Position numbers and translations under genes: made by a program. A DNA stretch of 64,000 bases, from the NCBI RefSeq assembly GCF_007860105.1, contig NZ_SJPU01000002.1, positions 1,477,739 through 1,541,738 of the forward strand. Direction: 5' to 3'. Positions 1 through 8,861 of this stretch are shown one piece after another. Below the pieces are notes generated by a model that was given only the letters and a program-made list of their open reading frames with translations, was not told where the DNA came from and did not search any database. Each line of letters opens with the position of its first letter. The stretch's first letter is position 1. Source of the stretch: Allorhodopirellula heiligendammensis. GTDB lineage: Bacteria; Planctomycetota; Planctomycetia; Pirellulales; Pirellulaceae.

Positions 1-1281
1 GGTTTAGCAGTCTACTGTGAGATCCGCGAGCACGACCGGCGGATCCCTGTCATTTTCATGACGATCGAAGCAGCCAGCAACACGGCCATTGAGGCCATGC
101 AGCTCGGCGCGTTCGACTACATTGCGAAGCCACTCGCGGTCGATCCGCTACGAGATTTGGTCGAAAAGGCCATCGAACAGCGTCAAATTAGCAGCGTTCC
201 GGTAGCAATTTCCGCTGACGATGAAAACTCCGACACGAGTGCTGAGCTGTTCATCGGTCGCTCACCGGCCATGCTTGACGTCTTCAAAGCGATTGGGAAG
301 GTCGCTAAACAGGATGTACCAATTTTGGTTCGTGGCGAAAGCGGGACCGGCAAGGAACTGGTCGCGCGGGCGCTCTATCAGTACAGTCGCCGGAGCGACG
401 AGATTTTTCTCGCCGTCAACTGTGCCGCACTGCCGGACAACCTGCTCGAAAGCGAGCTGTTCGGCCATGAGAAGGGGGCGTTCACCGGTGCCGAGTCACG
501 GCGAATCGGCAAGTTTGAGCAATGCAACGGCGGCACTCTCTTCTTAGACGAAATCGGTGACATGGCTCCATCGGTGCAGGCGAAAGTGCTGCGGGTGTTG
601 CAGGACCAACGGTTCGAGCGAGTCGGGGGTAACAAAGAGCTGAAGACCGACGTGCGAATTATCGCCGCCACCAATCGCCCGCTCGAGCGAATGGTCGAAG
701 ATGGTGACTATCGCGAGGACCTTTTGTATCGACTCAACGGAGTGACGATCGAGCTTCCTCCACTCCGTGATCGGCTCAGTGATGTGCCGTCGTTGATCCA
801 GTTTTTCCTCAGTCGTGCAAAACGCGAGTTCAGTAAACCTGACTTGGAAGGGCTGTCGCCCGATGCCGTTGATCTGCTAACTGCCTACGACTGGCCGGGC
901 AACGTCCGGCAACTTCGAGCCGTCATTCGTCGCTGTGTCTTGGACACGGTGATGCCGGTGATCACTCCCGATGGTTTACCCCGTGAGGTCACGGGGGTGA
1001 CCGCCCGCAATCGCGCGACGACGGCGACCCAGGCCGCGGTTGCCGGTGCCGGTTTACCAGTTTTGGTACGAGAATTGTTAGATAAAGGATCAACCAACCT
1101 CTATGCCGAGGCGACTCAGTACATGGAACGCTACGTGATCGCAGAAGTTCTGCGTGAAACCAATGGCAACCAAAGTCAAGCGGCAGAGATTTTGGGAATC
1201 ACTCGCGGCAAACTGCGAGACCGCATTACGTCGTTTCGAATCGTTCTAAAAAATGATGTCGAAGTGGAGGCTGGCGCATGA
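1..1281 (+). CDS. NtrC-family sigma-54 dependent response regulator (5' end outside window)
   Basis: Activator of sigma-54 RNA polymerase controlled by phosphorylation. The open frame runs from the first base of the window without a stop, so the gene begins upstream; the ATG at 58 lies inside the receiver domain and is not the start. Visible parts, numbered from that internal Met: the end of the receiver (PVIFMT just before it, GAFDYIAKPL with the conserved Lys near 24), then an AAA+ domain with Walker A GESGTGKE (93-100), the sigma-54 contact loop GAFTGA (140-145) and Walker B LFLDEIGD (161-168), and a C-terminal Fis-type helix-turn-helix around 373-400 (NQSQAAEILGITRGKL). The phospho-acceptor Asp is outside the window. 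Its stop overlaps the start of an Hpt-domain gene, suggesting a phosphorelay. The target genes cannot be told from the sequence. Confidence 0.93.
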   Translation, partial: GLAVYCEIREHDRRIPVIFMTIEAASNTAIEAMQLGAFDYIAKPLAVDPLRDLVEKAIEQRQISSVPVAISADDENSDTSAELFIGRSPAMLDVFKAIGKVAKQDVPILVRGESGTGKELVARALYQYSRRSDEIFLAVNCAALPDNLLESELFGHEKGAFTGAESRRIGKFEQCNGGTLFLDEIGDMAPSVQAKVLRVLQDQRFERVGGNKELKTDVRIIAATNRPLERMVEDGDYREDLLYRLNGVTIELPPLRDRLSDVPSLIQFFLSRAKREFSKPDLEGLSPDAVDLLTAYDWPGNVRQLRAVIRRCVLDTVMPVITPDGLPREVTGVTARNRATTATQAAVAGAGLPVLVRELLDKGSTNLYAEATQYMERYVIAEVLRETNGNQSQAAEILGITRGKLRDRITSFRIVLKNDVEVEAGA

Positions 1282-1649
1282 TGAAATCGGAAGCAAATAT
1301 GTCGACTTTGACCGACCAGCAGAAACAACGCTTCGCCGCTGCGCTCGAGCGTGTTGGCGATGACGAACAGATGCTCGTCATCCTGGCTGCGATGGCTGCC
1401 GAGGATGCGCCTCCATTGCTCTCCAAACTCGCCGATGAGGTTCAGGCCGGCGATCTTGAGACGGCTGCCAGTTCCGGCCACGCCCTCAAAGGCCTGCTCA
1501 GCGCCTTCGAAACGGGGCAGCCGATCGAGGGTATTCAGCTCCTGATCGACGCTGCTCGAGAACATGACCAAGAGGAAGCCAACCGTCTGCTCACGTCGCT
1601 GCTGCCCAAACTCAAGAGCTTTATCGAGCAGGTGAAGGAACTCCAGTAG
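1278..1649 (+). CDS. Hpt (histidine phosphotransfer) domain protein
   Basis: Small 123-residue, mainly helical protein. The segment HALKGLLSAFE with His68 matches the Hpt signature (HxLKG), in which the His carries the phosphoryl group between receiver domains. ATG at 1278 overlaps the upstream regulator stop (ATGA), and GGAGG at 1266-1270 sits seven bases upstream, which supports this start; an internal Met8 is an alternative. Co-translation with the NtrC-type regulator suggests that it donates phosphate to, or drains it from, that regulator. The residues after HALKG differ from the commonest HSLKGSA form, so the assignment is good but not certain. No histidine kinase is visible nearby. Confidence 0.75.
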   Translation: MMKSEANMSTLTDQQKQRFAAALERVGDDEQMLVILAAMAAEDAPPLLSKLADEVQAGDLETAASSGHALKGLLSAFETGQPIEGIQLLIDAAREHDQEEANRLLTSLLPKLKSFIEQVKELQ

Positions 1650-2191
1650 CCTGTCGATCGGATACTTTTGGACAACGCGATCGGTGACCCATAAGGCATC
1701 GAAGCCCGACGTCGCGGAAGAAAGGGCGATCAGTTCGTTCCACGCACCGGCTACTCTCTGCGATCCAGTGGTGAGTTGCGTGGGCAAGTATTTCCATTTT
1801 TTTGTTTAGGAAAAGCGATTGGCGTCCATCGCGATGCGACGATCTCAGTCGCAAGGCCCCGCTGCCCTGATCGAATACGGTCCGCAAGAGAACCCCCTTA
1901 GTACGTGCGTATCCTGAGGGGCAGTCAGTCGCTCAGGATTATCAATCCACCATCGGGTGGTGATATGTTGAGCGCATTGCGGAGTATTCTCGGACAAAAA
2001 ACGGTCGTACCCGCTATTTCGCTTTTTTGATTGACCGCGTGGCGTCGTCGCGATGTGAGCTTGTACGGTTACCGTTCGCGTCGGCAGTTAACTTGAACGG
2101 TTCTTAACCAACGAACTTCATCGCTTCGATGATCCGAGGTGACTGCTGAGAAAATTTGCGAAACCGACTCGCGAATCGTCTGGTCAAGTTG
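1650..2191. other. Intergenic region with one clear stem-loop
   Basis: About 540 bases between the converging Hpt and baeRF genes. The open frames across it are antisense or lack coding character. The one clear structure is an 8-base inverted repeat, ATCCTGAG at 1911-1918 with CTCAGGAT at 1932-1939 and a 13-base loop. It has no T-tract, so calling it a terminator would be a guess. Nothing else was recognised. Confidence 0.5.
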
Positions 2192-3298
2192 TCAGAAACG
2201 GAAAATGGCGCAGGCCACTGTGTCGTTTCCCGGCATCGCTTCGTGACGGCATTGCAGCACATCACCGCCATTTCGAAGCGTTTCAACCACGGCTTGATTG
2301 GTTTGATCGCAATACTCACCACGGGTGCAGACCATTAAAGAATCGACACGTCCATTCTTCGCCGCCTGCAACACGTCGTCCAAATTGTCGGATCCTTGGG
2401 AGTTGGCCAGGGCAGTACCAAATCGTTCACCGAACTCGTCATGATCGGCTTTCAATTGAGGTGCGATGGCCTTGTGAGCCTGCTCTCGCAGTTCGTCACC
2501 ACTCCATTCTGAAGGGCTGCCATCGACCTTGGCGTCGACGTGAACCTTGGTCGTTGCCTCGAAATGCCCTGTCACTTCACTGGTGGCAACCACCAGCAAC
2601 GGCAGGCCGGTATTGTAGACTGCCGCGGCCACTTCATCGCCGATGAGAGACAGGTATTGATTGCGGTCAGCTTCGATTTTGCTCTCACCCTCCCCTTGGC
2701 CATGGAACATCGCCGTCGATGTACCCGGAGTGTTGCCGACGCTGCGATGACTCGTGTTTTGCAGGCTCTCCTCCGGATCACGCGGCAAGACCAGTTCCTC
2801 GAACTTGGCTGGTAATGCAGCGGTTTCAACGGGAGTAAGAGAATCGCCGGTAGCTCGATACAGGCTGGCCTCATCCCACGAGAGCGAAAGAACGAAGTAT
2901 TCGCCACCTGCATTGGATTCGCGAATCAGCGGCTGAACGAAGAAAGTTTTGCCAACGCAAACGTGCTCATCGACGCGGCGATTGAGTCGAAACATGCGGC
3001 AATCGTCCGTCGTTAAGTAGATTGCTAGGCCTTCCCCTTGATGCTGCCAAAAATTGCTCTCGCTGGTTTTTGACGCGAGACCGTCCAGGATGCTCTCATC
3101 ATGACCAGCCGTTCTGAGTTTCTCACTCGCCTCCTTTAACAAGTTCTTCAGACGAATCGGGCCTTGTTGAGTCTCGCGACCGCTGCGGTGTGTACCCATC
3201 ATGATGGAGACACAGGGGGCGGCGGATACGGAAGCCAGTTCTTTCAAATCGCCAGGCTTGAGCGCCGCAAAAGTAGTTTCGTTGGATTCGGTAGTCAT
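2192..3298 (-). CDS. baeRF-type (bacterial eRF1-like, family 3) protein
   Basis: A 368-residue cytoplasmic protein resembling the bacterial archaeo-eukaryotic release factor families, probably family 3. Features that suggest this are the N-terminal block PCVSIMMGTHR, a central FWQHQGEGLAIYLT followed by a strand with RMFRLNRR, and the C-terminal NGGDVLQCRHEAMPG with an ACAIFRF end. Family knowledge, mostly by homology, links these proteins to ribosome rescue or release-factor-like roles; no catalytic GGQ was seen. AAGAAGG about eight bases upstream supports the start at 3298. The start also overlaps the end of a 64-codon upstream frame (ATGA). It is transcribed divergently from the DUF11 protein gene. 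Confidence 0.7.
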   Translation of the reverse strand: MTTESNETTFAALKPGDLKELASVSAAPCVSIMMGTHRSGRETQQGPIRLKNLLKEASEKLRTAGHDESILDGLASKTSESNFWQHQGEGLAIYLTTDDCRMFRLNRRVDEHVCVGKTFFVQPLIRESNAGGEYFVLSLSWDEASLYRATGDSLTPVETAALPAKFEELVLPRDPEESLQNTSHRSVGNTPGTSTAMFHGQGEGESKIEADRNQYLSLIGDEVAAAVYNTGLPLLVVATSEVTGHFEATTKVHVDAKVDGSPSEWSGDELREQAHKAIAPQLKADHDEFGERFGTALANSQGSDNLDDVLQAAKNGRVDSLMVCTRGEYCDQTNQAVVETLRNGGDVLQCRHEAMPGNDTVACAIFRF

Positions 3299-3489
3299 AA
3301 GTAGTGCCTTCTTAAAAGCAGGTGTGGTTGATTCAACGACGGATTGTTGGTCGCGCGGTTGGGGTGACCGCAGCTGTGAAGCCGACGCAAACCTGATACC
3401 GCTCCGATGACGGAACGTCGTTTGCGGCCCCCCACGTACAGCGTGTAGTCATCCTCGACTTTCACTTTTTGGTTCGATAGGACACTCAT
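3295..3489 (-). CDS. Possible small leader ORF, 64 codons
   Basis: The frame begins with MSVLSNQKVKVEDDYTLYVG and ends in a TGA that overlaps the ATG of the baeRF-type gene (ATGA at 3298-3295). The first half looks protein-like; the second half is rich in Arg, Asn, Pro and His and looks less so. GGAGG lies about 15 bases before its ATG, which is far for a ribosome binding site. It could be a coupled small protein or an accidental open frame in the divergent promoter region. No family was recognised. Confidence 0.25.
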   Translation of the reverse strand: MSVLSNQKVKVEDDYTLYVGGRKRRSVIGAVSGLRRLHSCGHPNRATNNPSLNQPHLLLRRHYL

Positions 3490-3522
3490 CTCCGAACCGG
3501 TACCTCCAACTACGGAAATACA

Positions 3523-5217
3523 ATGACTAAGACAAACACATGGCGGTCCGCATCAGCGGTTCTTGCAATAGCGGCTGCATCCTGCCTGGCGGGCAACGGA
3601 CACGCCGAGGAAACGATCCGCACGGGTGATGGGTTGCTATCGCTTACCGCGGACATGCCGGAAGAAGTTCGCGCAGGTGAGGAGTTCACGTACAGCGTGA
3701 AGGTTTCCAATACCTCCGACAACGTGACCCTGCACAACATCAAGTTAAAGCAGTTGAACGCGAAAGGCTTCACCGTTGACTCAACGTCGATTGCATCCAA
3801 GCAGTCTGAGTCAAACAGCGACAGCAAAAGCAAAGACGACAGCAAGAGCAAGAATAACGGCAAGAGCAACAGCAAGGGTAGAATGTCGATCGCCGCCCTG
3901 AAGCCAGGTGAGAGCAAGACAATCATCGTCAAGGCGTCTGCTGACGAAGAGGGCGAGCTACGAAGCTGTCTCGCAATCGTCAACTACACGCCAGCAATTT
4001 GTTTGACTAGTCGAGTCATCAAACCCGAACTCACGCTGACCAAGACTGCACCCAAGCAAGCCGATCGATGTGAGCTGATCAAGCTTGAATACACGGTCAA
4101 GAATGGCGGCAGCGGTGACGTCGGTGCGTTTGTCGTTACCGATACGCTCGGTAAGGGATTGGCCACAATCGAAGGCGACGATACCTTGAAGTTCGATGTC
4201 GATGGCCTCGCCGCGGGCGACTCGCGCAAGTTTGTCGCTCGAGTCTACGCCAGCAAGCCGGGTTCGTTCAGCAGCCGAGCGGTTGCAAATGTGAAGGACA
4301 GCGAGCTGAAGTCGCGTAGCAAAGAAACGACAACTGATGTCATCGCCGCAGACTTGAACGTAAAGGTACAAGGTCCGAATCGGTTATATGGTGAGAAGCT
4401 TGCCAAGTTCACCGCGCATGTAACCAACACCGGCAATACGGCCGCCAATGATGTTAGCGTCAACGTTTACTGGCCCGAAGCGTGCGATATGGTTGATTTC
4501 AGTAAACCAAGCATGCAGGCGTCCGAACAATCGTCAAGTAACGGCAACGAGCAGAAGCAAGGTGAGCCGACAATGGCCAAGAAAGATGGCAGTGCCAGTA
4601 GCAAGGCGTCTGCCAAGGAAAGCGACAAATCGGATATCGCCATGAGCGACAGGACCCTGTCGATTGGGCGCTTAGACGCTGGTCAAACCGCGGTCTTTGA
4701 ATACGCCATTCGAACCAACGATGTCAAGACCCTGCCGACCAAGGTGGTTGCGCGTTATGTCTGCAGCGTCGATGCTGCAGAAGGCGAGGCGAACGCCAAA
4801 AGTGAAGCGGTTGCCACCGCGATGACGCGAGTGGAAATTGTACGTCTACCTGCCCTGCAATTGGTGGTGCTCGACGACCAAGATCCCGTTGCCAAGAACT
4901 CGAACGTCGTCTACACAATTCGCGTGTGGAACGAGGGCGACGCGGCAGACAGTGACGTTGCTGTGAAGGCCGAACTGCCCGAAGGACTTGAATTCGTCAG
5001 TGCCGAGGGCCCGAGCGAAAACAGTGTTGATGGTTCAACGATCACGTTCAAACCGATGAAGACAATGAAACCTGGTGCTCGTGCCGACTACAAAGTCACT
5101 GCGAAATGCACCGGTGATGGCGATGTGCGTTTCTCCGCAATGTTGACCAGCAAATCATTGAAGAAAGAAGTGACCGGCGAAGAACCGACTCGGCTGTTCG
5201 ATCAAGCTGCAAAATAG
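3523..5217 (+). CDS. Secreted DUF11-repeat protein
   Basis: A 564-residue exported protein. A Sec signal peptide covers roughly residues 1-28 (hydrophobic core AVLAIAAASCLA, then GNGHAEE). The rest is a chain of four or five immunoglobulin-like DUF11 units recognised by phrases such as YSVKVSNTSDNVTLHNI, YTVKNGGSGDVGAFVV, VTNTGNTAANDVSV and YTIRVWNEGDAADSDV. A Ser/Lys/Asn-rich low-complexity stretch (about residues 89-128) interrupts the first unit, and a second Ser/Lys-rich linker lies near 325-370. DUF11 repeats are typical of bacterial surface or wall proteins and presumably serve a structural or adhesive role. No anchor or sorting signal was seen at the C terminus. A good hairpin terminator follows, so it is probably monocistronic. 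Confidence 0.88.
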   Translation: MTKTNTWRSASAVLAIAAASCLAGNGHAEETIRTGDGLLSLTADMPEEVRAGEEFTYSVKVSNTSDNVTLHNIKLKQLNAKGFTVDSTSIASKQSESNSDSKSKDDSKSKNNGKSNSKGRMSIAALKPGESKTIIVKASADEEGELRSCLAIVNYTPAICLTSRVIKPELTLTKTAPKQADRCELIKLEYTVKNGGSGDVGAFVVTDTLGKGLATIEGDDTLKFDVDGLAAGDSRKFVARVYASKPGSFSSRAVANVKDSELKSRSKETTTDVIAADLNVKVQGPNRLYGEKLAKFTAHVTNTGNTAANDVSVNVYWPEACDMVDFSKPSMQASEQSSSNGNEQKQGEPTMAKKDGSASSKASAKESDKSDIAMSDRTLSIGRLDAGQTAVFEYAIRTNDVKTLPTKVVARYVCSVDAAEGEANAKSEAVATAMTRVEIVRLPALQLVVLDDQDPVAKNSNVVYTIRVWNEGDAADSDVAVKAELPEGLEFVSAEGPSENSVDGSTITFKPMKTMKPGARADYKVTAKCTGDGDVRFSAMLTSKSLKKEVTGEEPTRLFDQAAK

Positions 5218-5284
5218 AATGACAGCGTTGTTTTAACCTCTGTTGACGAGAGTGAAGCGGAGGTGAATACGACAACAGTCGAGA

Positions 5285-5325
5285 GGGCCTGGCGGATGAA
5301 ATCTTCGTCAGGCCCTTTTCGTTTT
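5285..5325 (+). terminator. Rho-independent terminator after the DUF11 gene
   Basis: The stem is formed by GGGCCTGGCGGA at 5285-5296 and TTCGTCAGGCCC at 5303-5314, with one mismatch or wobble. It is followed by TTTTCGTTTT. It lies 67 bases after the stop of the DUF11 gene and also faces the 3' end of the pseudogene on the other strand. Confidence 0.85.
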
Positions 5326-5357
5326 AGGACCTCATCCGCTTTTGAAATGTGACCAGT

Positions 5358-6501
5358 CTACAAGCTGAAAGATCGCGAACCGTCCTCACCTGGCTTTCTT
5401 AACCAACGGCTCATGCTTCGAGTGTCGCAGGTTATCGAAATCGCGCGACTGTGTTGCACCGCCGACCGTTTGCGAGCGTCATGAATGACCGCACGCAGCT
5501 CCATCCGCAGTTCCTCGCGGATCAACTTGAATATATTTTGCGTGATTTCCCCACCAGGCACGCTGAGGAACCGGCCCGCCAACTCCGTCAGGTGCACTAA
5601 CTTGTCATCGGGACTGACTAGCACACTCGGTGGACCGCAGCGTTCGATGATCGCTTGGTGCAGCGTGCGGTATTCCGGCAGTGACGCGACAATGGGAACG
5701 TCCTGTCCTCGAGTCCGCCGCGAGCGGCTGAGCGGAAACACCGGCAACCGTGGCTCGGGTGCGGGGACGTTCCGACGGCGATAGATCGAAAGTTTCTTTT
5801 CATCGACGTGAAACAAATCGCCAGAGTCGATCGTCTCTGAAGTGCCTAGCACCAGGACGCCATCAGGAAGCAGCGAGTAGTGAAACAGATCGATCACATC
5901 CCGCTGCACATCACGTTGTAAATAGATCATCACATTTCGACAAACGATCAAATCAAGTTTCGAGAATGGTGGATCTCCCAACAAATTGTGTGGTGCGAAA
6001 ACGACCAATTCGCGGACCTCTTTGCGAATTCGGTAACCGCCGCTTTCGCGCTCAAAGAATCGCTTTAATCGCTCCGGGTTAACATCCGATTCGATATCGC
6101 CTGGATAGAATCCCTCTCGCGCCTTGGCAAGTGATTGCTCGTGCAGGTCCGAGGCAAATACTTGCAAATTTTGCGGCGAGTCCATCGCTGAAGTGGCTTC
6201 GATCAATAGCATTGCCAGCGAATAGGCCTCTTCACCGGTGGCGCAACCCACGCTCCATGCACGGATGTTGTCCCCCGCCGCTTTTCGCTTGAGCAGTTCG
6301 GGGAGGATCTGCCTCTCGAGCCGCTCGAATACCATCGCGTCACGAAAGAAGTTGGTGACCGTGATCAGCAGGTCCACCTGCCGAGACGCCAATCCCAACG
6401 ACTGTCGGCCCATCGTGTTTCCTAGCGACCGGGCTGACATTGGCAGATTCTGGGTTAGCGAGTTGTGGTGGGTCAGGTTCGCCGTTCAATGCCCGATGCA
6501 T
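5358..6501 (-). pseudogene. Remnant of a CheB-CheR fusion gene with internal deletion
   Basis: The intact part, 360 codons from 6440, is a CheR-type S-adenosylmethionine methyltransferase core: DLLITVTNFFRD, SVGCATGEEAYSLAML (SAM-binding), FASDLHEQSL, DLIVCRNVMIYL and GVLVLGTSE. It lacks the usual N-terminal helical CheR half. In another frame the same DNA encodes, from an ATG at 6501, a peptide ending PTVVGIGVSAGG, the start of a CheB methylesterase, which runs into the CheR codons out of frame at about 6366-6384. The simplest reading is a CheB-CheR(-PAS-kinase) fusion gene that lost most of CheB and the CheR N terminus, with a frame change. The C terminus also ends early in a degenerate tail (RKPGEDGSRSFSL) where such proteins normally continue into PAS and kinase domains. 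A truncated functional CheR is less likely because substrate-recognition helices are missing. Confidence 0.75.
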
Positions 6502-6842
6502 TCTACTTGATACGGATGAAAGTTTTTGCTTGGAGTGTAGTGCATTGTCCACGCATGTGCAGGCGAGAAAATGGCATGACGCGCTATTCACGCATTCGTT
6601 GTTTGGAACGCGATCGCCGTTCGAAAGCACTATCGAAACGGAGGACAGTCGTGTCCGGTCCTGCGAGTTCGCTAGCAAAGTTAGTGTGAATGTGAATAGG
6701 TACGCGAGCGCGCCCGGACGAGACCACTGGGTTGCAGGGAGCAGAACCGGACCGCAGCGATTGACCCTCGGCCACAAAGCCGGGAGAATGTCGACCATCT
6801 GCTGCTCGATTCTGCTCACGTAAATGGACTGCCGACCGCGCT
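6502..6842. other. Gap between CheB-CheR remnant and redoxin gene
   Basis: About 340 bases lying upstream of both divergently oriented units. Open frames cross it on both strands, but none reads like a protein family. It should hold the promoter of the 6843 gene; no convincing -35/-10 pair, repeat or hairpin was found. Confidence 0.4.
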
Positions 6843-8861
6843 ATGAATATCCACTCACGCCTCTCTTATTATGCTGGCGTTCTCGTGTTGCTGTGCTTGT
6901 TTAGCGTATCAGCAGTGCAGGCGGCGAAGCCGATTTCGCTGTTGCAATGGATGCTCCGCGATGGCGAGGGGCAGTCAATCATACTGCCACCGAGCGACTA
7001 TACCGTGGTTTGCTTTCTTGGTACCGAGTGTCCGTTAGCACGTCTGTATGGTCCGCGACTGCAACGATTGGCCGACGCGTTCGGCGACAAAGGTGTGACG
7101 TTCTTAGGAGTCGATAGTAATGCGCAAGACTCTCCGGCTGAAATCACGGCTTACGCCCGTGAGCTGGGGATTACGTTTCCGATTGCGAAGGACGCCGATC
7201 AATCGGTGCTGGTCGAATTGGACGCTGAGCGGACTCCAGAAGTGTTCATCATCGACGCCGCTGGCCGGGTCCTCTATCAGGGTCGCATTGATGATCAATA
7301 CAAACCCGGATTGGCGCGAGCGGAACCGACTCAGCATGACTTACGGGACGCAATCGAGGCGCTGCTCGCTGGCAATCCGGTCGCCCAAGCGGAGACACCG
7401 GGCGTCGGCTGTCTGATCACTCGGATCCCGCAGCAGCGTCCGGCGCATGCCGAGCAGGCGACCGTAACGTTCACTGCCGACGTGGCACCGATCCTGAACC
7501 AGCACTGCGTTGAATGCCACCGTGATAGTGAGATCGCTCCATTCGCGTTGACCGATTATGACGAGGTGGTGGGTTGGGGCCAAATGATGCTGGAGGTCAT
7601 CGATCAGAAACGTATGCCGCCCTGGCACGCCGATCCCCGCATCGGCCATTTCGTCGGGGAGCGGCGGATGCCCGCGGATGCCCGTGACACGATCGCAGCT
7701 TGGATCGCTCAGGGCATGGTGGAAGGCGATCCGGGCGACCTGCCGCCGACGCCAAAATGGCACGGCGGTTGGCACCTTGCGAGCGATCCCGATATGGAGA
7801 TTGCAATGCGAGACCGACCTTTTCGAGTCCCGTCCGATGATGTTGTCGATTACCAATATTACGTCGTCGATCCTGGCTGGAAGGAGGATCGGTGGATTCG
7901 AGCAGCTCAGGTTGTTCCGGGTGACGCCAGTGTCGTTCATCACGCGATCGTGTTTGTGCGGTCACCCGATGGCAGCGATTCGCGTGGCATTGGATGGCTC
8001 GGTGCCTACGTTCCTGGTCAGCGAACGGCGATGTTGCCGCCTGGCCACGCCCGCCGCATCCCTGCTGGGTCGAAATTGGTTTTCCAGATGCACTACACAC
8101 CCAACGGCCGCCAGACCGAGGATATTTCTCGGGTCGGTGTATGGTTTGCGGATCCAGATGAAGTGACCCACGAGGTCTTCACGCGGGTTGCGATCGATCA
8201 CGACTTTGAGATTCCGCCGCGAGTGGAAGACTACGAGGTCGGCATCTCCCTCGATGGGTTCGGTCCTGAGAGTCGACTACTCGGCGCGACCCCACACATG
8301 CACCTGCGTGGAAAGTCGTTCCAATTGAGGGCACGTCTTGCCAACGGCACCCAGGAAGATCTGCTGCATGTACCTCATTACGATTTCAATTGGCAGCACT
8401 ACTATCAGTTCGCTGAGCCGCTGAAGCTCGATGCGATTGAGTCTTTGGACATGATCGTGACGTTCGACAACTCGACGGCCAACCCCGCCAATCCAGCACC
8501 GGACGACTACGTTACGTGGGGCGATCAAACGTGGGAAGAGATGGCCATCGCGTTCTTCGATGTCGCCCGCCCGCTCAAAGGGAGCCAGCCCGCCGTCGAT
8601 AGGCAGGCCTCGTCGAGCTCCCAGGCCGAGAGAAGCAATACTGAGTCAGTCGAGAGTTCGGAGCAACGGTTGGTTGCTCAGCGTGCGATCGATCGTCGCA
8701 CACAGACATTTTTGAATCAGATGGACCAAAATGGCGATGGTCAAGTGCAGCGGGAGGAGACCCCGTTGACCTTTCAAAGGTTCGGCTTTAAGCAAATGGA
8801 CCGTAATCGCGACGGTGTTTTGGATCACGATGAAGTCGCTGCTGCGGCAGCGGAGCGGTAA
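6843..8861 (+). CDS. Exported redoxin / cytochrome c / copper-monooxygenase-like / EF-hand protein
   Basis: A 672-residue protein with a signal peptide (1-27, ending VSAVQAA). Domains in order: a thioredoxin-fold redoxin at about 30-180 with a single Cys in GTECPLARLYGP and a TPEVFIID cis-Pro segment; a c-type heme segment with CVECH at 222-226 and RMPPW near 258, whose Met could be the distal ligand; a region resembling the C-terminal half of type II copper ascorbate-dependent monooxygenases, with the His motifs VVHHAIVF (about 363), FQMHYTP (about 414) and PHMHLRGK (about 483); and two EF-hand loops near the C terminus (DQNGDGQVQREE, DRNRDGVLDHDE). This suggests periplasmic redox chemistry with heme, copper and calcium; the substrate is unknown. 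The redoxin lacks a CxxC pair. Its stop overlaps the next gene's start (TAATG). Confidence 0.85.
   Translation: MNIHSRLSYYAGVLVLLCLFSVSAVQAAKPISLLQWMLRDGEGQSIILPPSDYTVVCFLGTECPLARLYGPRLQRLADAFGDKGVTFLGVDSNAQDSPAEITAYARELGITFPIAKDADQSVLVELDAERTPEVFIIDAAGRVLYQGRIDDQYKPGLARAEPTQHDLRDAIEALLAGNPVAQAETPGVGCLITRIPQQRPAHAEQATVTFTADVAPILNQHCVECHRDSEIAPFALTDYDEVVGWGQMMLEVIDQKRMPPWHADPRIGHFVGERRMPADARDTIAAWIAQGMVEGDPGDLPPTPKWHGGWHLASDPDMEIAMRDRPFRVPSDDVVDYQYYVVDPGWKEDRWIRAAQVVPGDASVVHHAIVFVRSPDGSDSRGIGWLGAYVPGQRTAMLPPGHARRIPAGSKLVFQMHYTPNGRQTEDISRVGVWFADPDEVTHEVFTRVAIDHDFEIPPRVEDYEVGISLDGFGPESRLLGATPHMHLRGKSFQLRARLANGTQEDLLHVPHYDFNWQHYYQFAEPLKLDAIESLDMIVTFDNSTANPANPAPDDYVTWGDQTWEEMAIAFFDVARPLKGSQPAVDRQASSSSQAERSNTESVESSEQRLVAQRAIDRRTQTFLNQMDQNGDGQVQREETPLTFQRFGFKQMDRNRDGVLDHDEVAAAAAER

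Noticed and set aside
1176-1787. 203-codon open frame on the minus strand
   Set aside because: It is antisense to the regulator end and the Hpt gene, with no recognisable domain.
7341-7943. 200-codon minus-strand frame inside the redox fusion gene
   Set aside because: It is a shadow of the cytochrome c region on the plus strand, whose motifs are clear.
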